DNA of 64,000 nt from DASVHS01 sp036001325 (GTDB lineage: Bacteria; Acidobacteriota; Thermoanaerobaculia; Gp7-AA8). The stretch spans positions 1 to 64,000 of the forward strand of contig DASYUK010000480.1 of NCBI GenBank assembly GCA_036001325.1. Direction: 5' to 3'. A program made the position numbers and the translations under genes. Below are positions 16,588-24,793 of the stretch, piece by piece. Positions within the stretch are counted from its first letter, which is position 1; the number at the start of each line of letters is the position of its first letter. The notes beneath the pieces are model-generated. The model saw only the letters and a list, made by a program, of their open reading frames with translations. It made no database searches and was not told where the DNA came from.

Positions 16588-18072
16588 ATGACCCTTCGCG
16601 TCCCGCTGGAGCATTACCCCGGGTTCAACCGGTTTGTCATCGACTGGCTTCATGGCGACGCGCGATTTCTTCCGCGCACGGAACACAAAAAACGCGCGCG
16701 AATGATCGACGCAACGCTCGTCGAAGCGCTCGCCGACTCCAACCATCGCTGGGGTCTCTCCGTCAAAGACGATTTGCAACGCTGGGCGCGAGGCCAATCG
16801 ATCACGATCGTCGGCGGCCAGCAGGTGGGCTTTGGCGGCGGCCCGCTCTATACGTTGGCGAAGATCGCGTCGCTTCTGAAAATGAAACGCGATCTCGAGC
16901 GCAGCGGCACGCCGGCGACCGTGCTGTTCTGGCTGGCCAACGAAGATCACGACTTCGACGAAGTAGCGCAGCTTTGCGCGCCCGTGCGCAATCGCCAGCT
17001 CGATCTTCACTGCATGCGCGCGTCACGGAGCGGGCAGTCGAAGCTCGCTGTCGGGCGCGTGCCGATTCCTGAGGCGCTCATCACGGAATTTCTCGCCTTC
17101 TATGAGATCGAACGGCCATCGTGGCTGCGCGAAGGAATCGACTTCGGCGATTCGTTCGCCGAGCTGGTCGCGAGCATCTTCGGCAGCGAGATCATCCTCG
17201 TCGATGCGCTGCTGCCGGAGCTGCGCCGCGCCGGGAAACCGTTGTTCGATTCAATCTTCGCGCAATGGCAGGACATCGAGCGAGCGATCGCGAATCGATC
17301 GCGCGAACTGATCGACGCCGGGTACTCGCCGCAGGTGCTGCCGCGCGACGCGGAGTCGTACTCGCTGCTCTTCGAGCTGGACGAGCGTTTCGAGCGTCAT
17401 CTCGTCGATGGTCCGCGCCAGATCGTGCCTGAGCGTATCTCCACGACTGCACTGACTCGCCCCTTGCTGCAGGATTTCGTTCTGCAGCCCGACATTTTCA
17501 TCGGCGGGCCGGCCGAGGTCGCCTATTACGCGCAGATTGCATCGCTTTACAAAATGCTGAACGTGCCGATGCCGCGCGTGGCGCTGCGCGGGCACACGCT
17601 CGTCGCGCCGAAGAGAGTCGTTCGTTTCATGGAACGATACGAGATCAGGCCGGAAGAGGTCTTCACATCGCCCGATGACCTTCTCGCAGCGCGAGAGCCG
17701 GAAGGCGTCACGCAGATCCGGCGCGAAGCGGAGGCGGCGCGCAAAGATTTGATGAAGCGCATCGAGCGCATCGGCGAGCTCGCGCTTCCGGCCGAGCACG
17801 CGCTCGCGCGCGCCATCGCGCGCTCGATCGGCCACGTCGAGTACCACTTCAACAAACTCGCCGAGCGCGCCATCCGCGGGCTGGTGCGCAAAGACAAAGA
17901 ACGATACGCTGCGACCAGGGAGCTTCTCGCGACCTTGTACCCCGATCGTCATGTGCAGGACCGCGTCGTCGGCTGGTATGCCTACTGGCTCGAGTACGGA
18001 CAACATCTCGTCGATTCGCTGATCGAAGAGACCGAGCCCGATACGGCGTCGTTCAAAATCATCGGTCTATGA
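16588..18072 (+). CDS. bshC: Bacillithiol biosynthesis cysteine-adding enzyme BshC
   Basis: BshC adds cysteine to glucosaminyl-malate, the last step of bacillithiol synthesis. The 494-residue product shows family segments VGGQQVGFGGGPLYTLAKIAS near 72-92 and VLFWLANEDHDFDEVAQL near 112-129, and a C-terminal coiled coil (about 375-440). It lies directly before bshB1 with a four-base ATGA overlap and near bshA, so the whole pathway is in one unit. Confidence 0.9.
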   Translation: MTLRVPLEHYPGFNRFVIDWLHGDARFLPRTEHKKRARMIDATLVEALADSNHRWGLSVKDDLQRWARGQSITIVGGQQVGFGGGPLYTLAKIASLLKMKRDLERSGTPATVLFWLANEDHDFDEVAQLCAPVRNRQLDLHCMRASRSGQSKLAVGRVPIPEALITEFLAFYEIERPSWLREGIDFGDSFAELVASIFGSEIILVDALLPELRRAGKPLFDSIFAQWQDIERAIANRSRELIDAGYSPQVLPRDAESYSLLFELDERFERHLVDGPRQIVPERISTTALTRPLLQDFVLQPDIFIGGPAEVAYYAQIASLYKMLNVPMPRVALRGHTLVAPKRVVRFMERYEIRPEEVFTSPDDLLAAREPEGVTQIRREAEAARKDLMKRIERIGELALPAEHALARAIARSIGHVEYHFNKLAERAIRGLVRKDKERYAATRELLATLYPDRHVQDRVVGWYAYWLEYGQHLVDSLIEETEPDTASFKIIGL

Positions 18073-18791
18073 GCCAGACGGTCGACCTTCTCTTCGTCGC
18101 CGCGCATGCCGATGACCTCGAGCTCTCCTGTGGAGGAACGATCGCCAAAGCGGTGAGCGATGGCACCGCGGTCGGCATGCTGGAGCTGACGCATGGCGAG
18201 ATGGGAACGCGCGGCACGACGCAGACGCGAAAGCGCGAGGCGAAGAAGGCCGCGCAGATTCTCGGTGTCGCGTTTCGCGAGCATCTCGATTTCGGCGACG
18301 GCGGCCTGCGCACAGGTCGCGACGAGGAGATGCAGTTGATCGAATTTCTCCGCCGCGCGCGGCCGAAGCTCGTTTTCGCGCCCTGGCCGGATGAGCGCCA
18401 TCCCGATCACGTGCGCACCGGCAAGATCGTCACCGACGCCTCGTTCTACGCCGGTCTGCGGCAGATTCACACGAAGTTCGCCGCGCATCGGCCACAGGCA
18501 GTGATCTATTACATGCAGAATTACCTGCTGCACCCGTCGTTCGTGATCGACGTGACGGATTCCTGGGAAACGAAGATGAAAGCGATCGGCGCTTTCCAAT
18601 CGCAGTTCTTCAACTCGAAGTCGAAGGAGCCGCGAACGTTTGTTTCCGAACAGAGGTTCATGGAGATGATCGACGCCCGCGGCAAACATTTCGGCGGGCT
18701 GATCGGCGCCCGGTACGGCGAGGGGTATCTGACGAAGCGACCGCCGCGGGTGGATGATGTGATTGCGGCTTATGCGGGACGAGAGGTGTAG
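18069..18791 (+). CDS. bshB1: Bacillithiol biosynthesis deacetylase BshB1 (PIG-L family)
   Basis: This zinc deacetylase converts GlcNAc-malate to glucosaminyl-malate. The 240-residue product has the PIG-L metal motif AAHADDLELSCGGT (residues 13-26; the usual AHPDD reads AHADD, a substitution also compatible with this subfamily) and the second motif WPDERHPDH near 113-121. ATG 18069 overlaps the bshC stop. The inverted-repeat element at 18791 begins at its stop codon and separates it from bshA. Confidence 0.88.
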   Translation: MSQTVDLLFVAAHADDLELSCGGTIAKAVSDGTAVGMLELTHGEMGTRGTTQTRKREAKKAAQILGVAFREHLDFGDGGLRTGRDEEMQLIEFLRRARPKLVFAPWPDERHPDHVRTGKIVTDASFYAGLRQIHTKFAAHRPQAVIYYMQNYLLHPSFVIDVTDSWETKMKAIGAFQSQFFNSKSKEPRTFVSEQRFMEMIDARGKHFGGLIGARYGEGYLTKRPPRVDDVIAAYAGREV

Positions 18792-18851
18792 TCGTTTGTC
18801 GTTGGTCCCTGGTCGTTAGTCAACGACTAACGACCAGGGACTAAGGACCAA
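18791..18851. repeat. Heptamer inverted-repeat element between bshB1 and bshA
   Basis: Bases 18806-18820 and 18826-18840 form a perfect 15-bp stem with a five-base loop, flanked by imperfect pairing. The left side reads in heptamers GTCGTTT, GTCGTTG, GTCCCTG, GTCGTTA; the right side ACGACTA, ACGACCA, GGGACTA, AGGACCA. It fills the gap exactly, and the last unit leads straight into the bshA ATG and also supplies its AAGGA ribosome-binding site. Confidence 0.85.
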
Positions 18852-20015
18852 ATGCGAATCGGCATCACCTGCTACCCCACCTTCGGCGGCTCCGGTGTCA
18901 TCGCCACGGAGCTCGGCATCGCTCTGGCCCGGCAGGGCGACGACATCCATTTCATCAGCTACGCACTTCCGTCGCGTCTCAACATCCTGCTGCACGAGCG
19001 CGTGCACTTCCATGAAGTGACCGTCACCGCGTATCCGCTTTTCGATCCCTATCCGCCGTACACGCTCGCGCTGGCGACGAAGATGGCCGAGGTGGCGGCG
19101 TACGAGAAGCTCGATGTACTTCATGTGCATTACGCCATCCCTCACGCCATCAGCGCCTATCTCGCCAAACAGATCCTCGGCGCGCGCGATCTCAAAGTGA
19201 TCACCACGCTGCATGGAACGGACATCACGCTTGTCGGTCGCGATGAGAGCTATCTCCCGATCACCAAGTTCGGCATCGAAGTGTCCGATGGCGTGACCGC
19301 TGTATCGCAGTGGCTGAAGAACGAGACCGCGCGCAATTTCGGTACGCAGAAACCGATCGAGGTGATCTCGAACTTCGTCGACCCCGATCGCTTTCAGCAT
19401 CATCGCAGCGCGTTCTGTCACATGTTCGGCGCATCGACCGACAAGCTGGTGTGCCACGTCTCCAACTTCCGTCCGGTGAAGCGCGTCATGGATGTGATCA
19501 GCATCTTCGAAAAAGTGTCGCGCGTGGTGCCGAGCCGTTTGATGATGATCGGCGACGGGCCCGATCGCTCGCGCGCCGAGGCCTATTGTCGCGAGCATCG
19601 TCTGCGCGATCGCGTCTTCTTCCTCGGCAACGTTCCCAACCTCGAAGAGATCCTCGGCGGCAGCGATTTGTTTTTGCTTCCGTCGGAATCGGAGTCGTTC
19701 GGTATGGCGGCGCTCGAAGCGATGGCGTCCGAGGTCCCTGTGATCGCTACGCGCGCAGGCGGGTTGCCGGAAGTGATCGAAGACGGAGTGAATGGATATC
19801 TTCTTTCGGTCGGCGACGTCGAGGTCATGGCCGAGCGCGCGATCGAGATCCTTTCGAACGACGACGTCGGGCGGAAAATGGGCGCGGCCGGCCGCGCCAT
19901 CGCGATCGAGAAGTTCGCCGAAGAAAAGATCGTGCCGCGGTATCGGGAAATGTACGAACGGGTGCTCGACCTTGAGCCCTCTCCCACCGGGAGAGGGTGG
20001 CCGAAGGCCGGGTGA
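18852..20015 (+). CDS. bshA: N-acetyl-alpha-D-glucosaminyl L-malate synthase BshA (GT4)
   Basis: BshA transfers GlcNAc from UDP-GlcNAc to malate, the first step to bacillithiol. The 387-residue protein starts with the BshA signature GITCYPTFGGSGVIATELG, has TTLHGTDITLVG near 118-129 and the GT4 donor-site SESESFGMAALEAMASEVPVIA near 279-300. The last 12 residues (PSPTGRGWPKAG) and the stop codon are encoded by the palindromic repeat at 19977 and are not family sequence. Third gene of the bsh cluster. Confidence 0.92.
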   Translation: MRIGITCYPTFGGSGVIATELGIALARQGDDIHFISYALPSRLNILLHERVHFHEVTVTAYPLFDPYPPYTLALATKMAEVAAYEKLDVLHVHYAIPHAISAYLAKQILGARDLKVITTLHGTDITLVGRDESYLPITKFGIEVSDGVTAVSQWLKNETARNFGTQKPIEVISNFVDPDRFQHHRSAFCHMFGASTDKLVCHVSNFRPVKRVMDVISIFEKVSRVVPSRLMMIGDGPDRSRAEAYCREHRLRDRVFFLGNVPNLEEILGGSDLFLLPSESESFGMAALEAMASEVPVIATRAGGLPEVIEDGVNGYLLSVGDVEVMAERAIEILSNDDVGRKMGAAGRAIAIEKFAEEKIVPRYREMYERVLDLEPSPTGRGWPKAG

Positions 20016-20069
20016 GGGGCGCGCCCCTCATCCGCCGCTGCGCGGCACCTTCTCCCGCGGCGAGAAGGT
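19977..20069. repeat. Bipartite palindromic repeat, copy 1
   Basis: The first hairpin CCCTCTCCC/GGGAGAGGG (19977-19997) is joined by GGGTGAGGGG and its complement CCCCTCA to a second hairpin CCTTCTCCC/GAGAAGG near 20048-20068. The same layout occurs at 24666 and 54553. It overlaps the end of bshA and supplies its stop codon, and lies between convergent bshA and the lytic transglycosylase. Confidence 0.85.
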
Positions 20070-20075
20070 TTCTGC

Positions 20076-22475
20076 TCACGGCTCCGCTCTCAATCCTCCC
20101 TGTGGTCCCGCATTGCCGTAGATTTCGTTGTAGCGACGGTAACTGTTCATCACTTTCCGCACGTAGTCTTTCGTCTCATCGAAGTTGATCGCGGAGAAAA
20201 ACCAGTCGTCGCCTGCCGCGGGAGCGAGGCGCAACCAGAGGGCGACCTGTTTCGGCCCGGCATTGTAGGCGGCAGCGGTCCTGTACGAGTTCCCGTCGAA
20301 TTGTTTCGACAGTTCACTGACGTACTTCGCGCCGAGCTTGATGATGACGCGCGGATCGTAGAGATCCTCCGGTGCCACGTCGATCAATCCGACGTCGCGG
20401 CCGATCTCGCGCGCGGTGGTGATGATGAACTGCAGCAGACCGCGCGCCGCAGCTTCCGATTTCGCGCGAGGATTGAATCGCGACTCCTCACGCATGATCG
20501 CGAGCACGAGCGTCGGGTCGGTGCCGAACTTCTGCGAATCCTCGACGATGAAGCCGTAGAAGTACCGCGGATAGAGCAACTGCCGCACGATGAGCGGCAG
20601 GAGATCGGGCAGATAGTCAGCGGGGGCCGATTTCATCAACACTTCGACCGCGTAAATCGACTCGCGCGAGGCGCCGCCGCGATTGAAGGCGATCGATTGC
20701 GTCAGCGCCGACTTCAGCGGTCGAAGGGGATAGTGCTGGCGCACCTGATCCGCCGCTTCGTCGTAGAGGCCCAGCGCCATCAGCAGCGTAGCGCGATCGT
20801 TCGGGTTGACATTCGGCAGGCGCGGCAGCGGCTCAGGCTGCAACTCGAGAATGTTTTTGTACGCGGGGGTCTGGCGGTAGATGTCGGCCAGCCGTTGCAG
20901 TTCGGGCGAGCGATTGCGCGACGACAGGAGAATGCGATCGGTTTCGATCTGCCTGGCCACCGCGAATTGTTTCGATGCGATGAGATTTCTGACCTGCGCT
21001 TCCCGGATGATCAATTCCTGTGTGACTCGAGATTGCATTGCAGCGCTCTCGAGCCGCTCGCGCGCGAAGTACGCGAAGTGCGTCGAGACAGTCGAGCGCA
21101 GGACGCCGAGGTATTCGTTGAATGCGGCGTGAAGGTCGCGGCTCTCGAGAGCGCGAGCGCGCCAATAGCCATACTCCGGAACGTCAGACTTGTCGAGGAG
21201 CTTGCGCGGGACAGAGTTGAGCACAGACAGTGCTGTGCCACTCTTTCCCGCGCCGAGAACGCCGGACGCGTAGGCAAGCGATCCTTCGACGACCGCGTGA
21301 TCGTTCGGCGCGATCTTGCGAAGGAGCTGAAGATCGGTCGCGGCATCGGCGAATCGCTTCTGCTTCAGGCGCGTGCGAATGCGCTGGGTGAGCGCCGCCG
21401 TCGTCGCCGGAAATCGTCCCACGACCGCAATCGTGGCCGTCATCAAGCGCTCCGCACCGGCGTCGTCGCCGCGAAGCTGCGCCGCCCGCGACGCGTGAAA
21501 CAGAAAAGTGGCTTTGGCCTTCGCATTGACCGCCGTGTTCGCGCCGCGCATGTACGTCTGCTGCGCCTCGGCGTATTTCTCGTCGCCGAAGTAGCTGCGC
21601 CCGATATCGAAGAGCAGCTCATCGCGCCGAGCCGGCAAACCGCTCAGCGCAGCATTGAGCAGGACGACGGCGCGATCGAACCGGCGATGGTTCCGCAACG
21701 CGTCGCCGATGGTCGCTTTCTGTTCGGCGTTCATGCGTGCGACGAGGTCGGAACGATCGAGCGCCCGGCTGACTCGATCCGCCGCGTCGTCCGTGGTTCC
21801 GCCTTTGAGAAGCGCAATGCCGCCGGCAAACGCATTGGCCAACTGGCCGGCGCGGAGTTGCGACTCCACGATGCGAGCGCTCAGCTCGCGACGGCGTGCT
21901 GTGCTTGCGGCCGGCGTGACGGCGCGGACGAATGCGACGAGAGGCGACGGGTCGCCGAGGGATTGCAGGTAATCCGCTTCTTCGTCGATGGCCTGGTCGC
22001 GATAGAAAGCCTGAGGGTATTCCGCGATGAGCTGCTGGCGAACACGGCTCGCTGCGGCTCGGTCGTCATTGGCCTGATCGATCTCGGCCTGGTGATACAG
22101 GGCGAGGTCGCGGAAGGCGCTTTTCGCATCGAGGAACGGAGCGAGTTTGCGCGCCGCGTCTCGAAGCTCGTTTCGCTCGATGAGCACACGCGCATGCAGA
22201 TAGCCGAGCGAGTAACGCGCGTATAGATCGGCATCGTGCTGTTCGATCTGATCGAGCAGCTCTTCGACCTCAGTGGGCGACAGCCGCTCGAACTCTTCGG
22301 TCCACCGCTCGACGGGAGGAATGCCCGCGGGCGGTTTGGCGCGACGCTCGGCCGGAGCAGCTCGAAACACGCGATGACGTCGCAGGCGCTGCTGTGAGAT
22401 GACGATGGCGAGAATCGCGATCGCAGCGAGAACCGCCGCTCCCGCCCCAACCGATATCCAGAGGCGTTTCCTCAA
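20076..22475 (-). CDS. Soluble-type lytic murein transglycosylase (SLT)
   Basis: The 799-residue protein has an N-terminal membrane anchor or signal (residues 5-27), a long all-helical superhelical part with TPR-like repeats (about 55-600), and a C-terminal SLT domain with LAIMREESRFNPRAKS (catalytic Glu about 664), GLLQFI and AAAYNAGPKQV. It cleaves the MurNAc-GlcNAc bond in the periplasm to form anhydro-muropeptides. It overlaps the small upstream membrane gene by four bases. It is longer than E. coli Slt70 because of the extra repeats. Confidence 0.9.
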   Translation of the reverse strand: MRKRLWISVGAGAAVLAAIAILAIVISQQRLRRHRVFRAAPAERRAKPPAGIPPVERWTEEFERLSPTEVEELLDQIEQHDADLYARYSLGYLHARVLIERNELRDAARKLAPFLDAKSAFRDLALYHQAEIDQANDDRAAASRVRQQLIAEYPQAFYRDQAIDEEADYLQSLGDPSPLVAFVRAVTPAASTARRRELSARIVESQLRAGQLANAFAGGIALLKGGTTDDAADRVSRALDRSDLVARMNAEQKATIGDALRNHRRFDRAVVLLNAALSGLPARRDELLFDIGRSYFGDEKYAEAQQTYMRGANTAVNAKAKATFLFHASRAAQLRGDDAGAERLMTATIAVVGRFPATTAALTQRIRTRLKQKRFADAATDLQLLRKIAPNDHAVVEGSLAYASGVLGAGKSGTALSVLNSVPRKLLDKSDVPEYGYWRARALESRDLHAAFNEYLGVLRSTVSTHFAYFARERLESAAMQSRVTQELIIREAQVRNLIASKQFAVARQIETDRILLSSRNRSPELQRLADIYRQTPAYKNILELQPEPLPRLPNVNPNDRATLLMALGLYDEAADQVRQHYPLRPLKSALTQSIAFNRGGASRESIYAVEVLMKSAPADYLPDLLPLIVRQLLYPRYFYGFIVEDSQKFGTDPTLVLAIMREESRFNPRAKSEAAARGLLQFIITTAREIGRDVGLIDVAPEDLYDPRVIIKLGAKYVSELSKQFDGNSYRTAAAYNAGPKQVALWLRLAPAAGDDWFFSAINFDETKDYVRKVMNSYRRYNEIYGNAGPQGGLRAEP

Positions 22476-22927
22476 GATTGCTCAGGCGCGAGCGTGCCGC
22501 TCAGTAACGCATGCGGCGCGCGCCGGAGGATCTCGGCTCGCGCAATGGCATAGCCAAGGATGGCGTCGACGAGCATGCGCCGTCCGTCGCGCGAGAGAAG
22601 AATGAGCACCTTCTGTTTCACCTCGCGGATCTCGACGATGTCTTCCCACCGCATCCACTGGCTGCGCTTCCCGAACCACGACAACAGCCGGTTCTCGTAC
22701 ATCACGCCGATGTCACTGAAATAGATGTGATCGCCGTACTGCAGCGCCATCGCCGCCAGCGTGGCGAGGAACAGGAGGATCAGGCCGATGATCGGCAGCG
22801 GGCGGATGTCGTCGGCGCTGTTGGCCAGGTAAGTGAAGAACAAGGCGGCCGAAGCGAACGACGACGCGCAGGAGATGAGGCGTGGAACGGGAGGACGATC
22901 GAAAACGAGGATCTGTTTGGTCGTCAT
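22472..22927 (-). CDS. Small PH-like (bPH) membrane protein
   Basis: The 151-residue protein has two hydrophobic helices (about 20-38 and 45-63) followed by a cytoplasmic beta-rich segment (IYFSDIGVMYENRLLSWFGKRSQWMRWEDIVEIREVKQKVLILLSRDGRR), the shape of bacterial PH-domain membrane proteins. Its stop overlaps the start of the lytic transglycosylase, so it is the first gene of that transcript. Function unknown. Confidence 0.7.
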   Translation of the reverse strand: MTTKQILVFDRPPVPRLISCASSFASAALFFTYLANSADDIRPLPIIGLILLFLATLAAMALQYGDHIYFSDIGVMYENRLLSWFGKRSQWMRWEDIVEIREVKQKVLILLSRDGRRMLVDAILGYAIARAEILRRAPHALLSGTLAPEQS

Positions 22928-22946
22928 TCGGGTCGATGTGTATGAT
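22917..22946 (+). promoter_or_regulatory. Likely proS promoter
   Basis: TTGGTC (22917-22922), an 18-base spacer and TATGAT (22941-22946) precede the proS ATG at 22964. The predicted leader would be only about ten bases. The -35 box overlaps the start of the divergent membrane-protein gene. Confidence 0.5.
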
Positions 22947-22963
22947 GCCGAGCCTTCATCATC

Positions 22964-24706
22964 ATGCGCTGGTCACGTTACTTCATCAACACCCTTCGCG
23001 AAGTTCCGGCGGACGCCGACGTCATCAGTCAGAAGCTGATGATGCGCGCCGGAATGATCCGCAAAGTCGCGGCAGGAATCTACACCTATCTGCCGCTGGG
23101 ATTGCGATCGGTGAAGAAGCTGGAGGCCATCGTCCGCGAGGAGATGAACCGCGCCGGATCGGTCGAGCTGCTCATGCCGGCGGTTCAGCCCGCCGAGCTG
23201 TGGATGGAATCGGGCCGCTGGCAGAAATACGGGAAAGAGCTTCTGCGCATCAAGGATCGCCACGAGCGCGACTTCGTCTTCGCTCCGACGCATGAGGAGG
23301 TCATCACCGAGACCGTGCGCGACGCGATCTCGTCGTACCGGCAGCTCCCGGTGAATCTCTATCAGATCCAGACGAAATTTCGCGATGAAGTGCGTCCACG
23401 CTTCGGCCTCATGCGCGGCCGCGAGTTCATCATGAAGGACGCGTACTCGTTCCACACCTCGGCCGAATCCCTCGACGAGGTTTACGGAGCGATGCGCGAG
23501 GCGTACACGCGCGTCTTTCATCGCTGCGCGCTCGATCACGTGCCCGTCGAAGCGGACACCGGAGCGATCGGCGGATTGGTGTCGCACGAATTCATGGTGC
23601 TCGCGCAGTCGGGCGAAGACGCCGTGGTCAGTTGTCCGGCGTGCAAATACGGCGCGAACATCGAGAAGGCGACGTCGAAGTTCTTCAGCGACGAGCCCGA
23701 GCCGGCGCCGATGCTGGAGATGGCGCCGCTGCATACGCCGGGAACGCAGTCGATCGATGACGTCGGCCGCTTTCTGAACAAGCCCACATCGCAACTCGTC
23801 AAGACCCTCGTCTTCGAAACGGAGAACGGACCGGTGATGGTTCTCGTCCGCGGCGACCGCGAAGGCAACCTGGTGAAGATCAAGAACCACCTCGGCGTGG
23901 ATATGCTGGAGATGTTGCCCGACAGCCGCTTCGAAGCGGCGACCGGCGCGCCGGTTGGCTACTGCGGTCCGGTCGGAACGAAATGCGCGCGCGTGCTCGC
24001 CGACGTATCGCTGAAAAACCGGAAGAACTGGATCGTCGGCGGCAATGTCAAAGACACGCACACGTCGAGTGTGAATCCCGGCCGCGATTTTCCGGAACCG
24101 GAGTGGGGTGATTTCACCACCGTCTTTGCGGGCGATCCGTGTCCTCGCTGCGGCACGCCGCTCGAGATTTATCGCGGGATCGAAGTGGGTCACATCTTCA
24201 AGCTCGGGACGAAGTACTCCGACTCGATGCATTGCGTCTTTCTCGACGAGAAGGGCGAGCGCCAGCCGATGATCATGGGCTGCTACGGACTGGGCATCGG
24301 CCGCACTGTCGCCGCCGCCGTCGAGCAGAGTCACGATGACGACGGCATCATCTGGCCGATGCCGATCGCTCCGTTCGAGGTGGTCGTCACCGCACTCGGT
24401 CGCGAGGAGGCCGTCGTCCGCACTGCCAACGACGCGTACGAAAAGTTACTCGCCGCCGGTATCGATGTGCTCTTCGACGATCGCGATGAGCGTCCCGGCG
24501 TGAAGTTCAAAGACGCCGATCTCATCGGCTTCCCGCTGCGCGTTGCCGTCGGGGCGAAGAGCCTGGCCAACGGTCAGATCGAGTGGAGTTGGCGCAAGGA
24601 CCGGTCAAAACAACTCGGAGCGCCGGAGGATGTTGTGGCGCGAGTGGTCGAGGAAGTGAAGAAAGCCCTCTCCCACCGGGAGAGGGCGGCGCGGAGCGCC
24701 GGGTGA
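22964..24706 (+). CDS. proS: Prolyl-tRNA synthetase (bacterial type, with editing domain)
   Basis: Charges tRNA-Pro. The 580-residue enzyme has the class II motif region MRAGMIRKVAAGIYTYLPLGLRS, motif 2 FRDEVRPRFGLMRGREFIMKDAYSFH near 143-168, an inserted YbaK-like editing domain (about 225-385), motif 3 GCYGLGIGRTVAA near 445 and a C-terminal anticodon-binding domain. The last 13 residues (ALSHRERAARSAG) come from palindromic repeat copy 2, which also provides the stop codon. Confidence 0.95.
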   Translation: MRWSRYFINTLREVPADADVISQKLMMRAGMIRKVAAGIYTYLPLGLRSVKKLEAIVREEMNRAGSVELLMPAVQPAELWMESGRWQKYGKELLRIKDRHERDFVFAPTHEEVITETVRDAISSYRQLPVNLYQIQTKFRDEVRPRFGLMRGREFIMKDAYSFHTSAESLDEVYGAMREAYTRVFHRCALDHVPVEADTGAIGGLVSHEFMVLAQSGEDAVVSCPACKYGANIEKATSKFFSDEPEPAPMLEMAPLHTPGTQSIDDVGRFLNKPTSQLVKTLVFETENGPVMVLVRGDREGNLVKIKNHLGVDMLEMLPDSRFEAATGAPVGYCGPVGTKCARVLADVSLKNRKNWIVGGNVKDTHTSSVNPGRDFPEPEWGDFTTVFAGDPCPRCGTPLEIYRGIEVGHIFKLGTKYSDSMHCVFLDEKGERQPMIMGCYGLGIGRTVAAAVEQSHDDDGIIWPMPIAPFEVVVTALGREEAVVRTANDAYEKLLAAGIDVLFDDRDERPGVKFKDADLIGFPLRVAVGAKSLANGQIEWSWRKDRSKQLGAPEDVVARVVEEVKKALSHRERAARSAG

Positions 24707-24766
24707 GGGGCTAGCCTCTCGCCCCTCATCTGCCGCTTCGCGGCACCTTCTCCCGCCGGGAGAAGG
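24666..24766. repeat. Bipartite palindromic repeat, copy 2
   Basis: Hairpin CCCTCTCCC/GGGAGAGGG (24666-24686), linker with GGGTGAGGGG and CCCCTCA, then hairpin CCTTCTCCCGCC/GGGAGAAGG (24746-24766). Same orientation as copy 1. It begins inside proS, supplies its stop codon, and ends 28 bases before the FadL-type gene. Confidence 0.88.
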
Positions 24767-24793
24767 CTCTGAGCGGTCTGCTATCCTTTTCTC

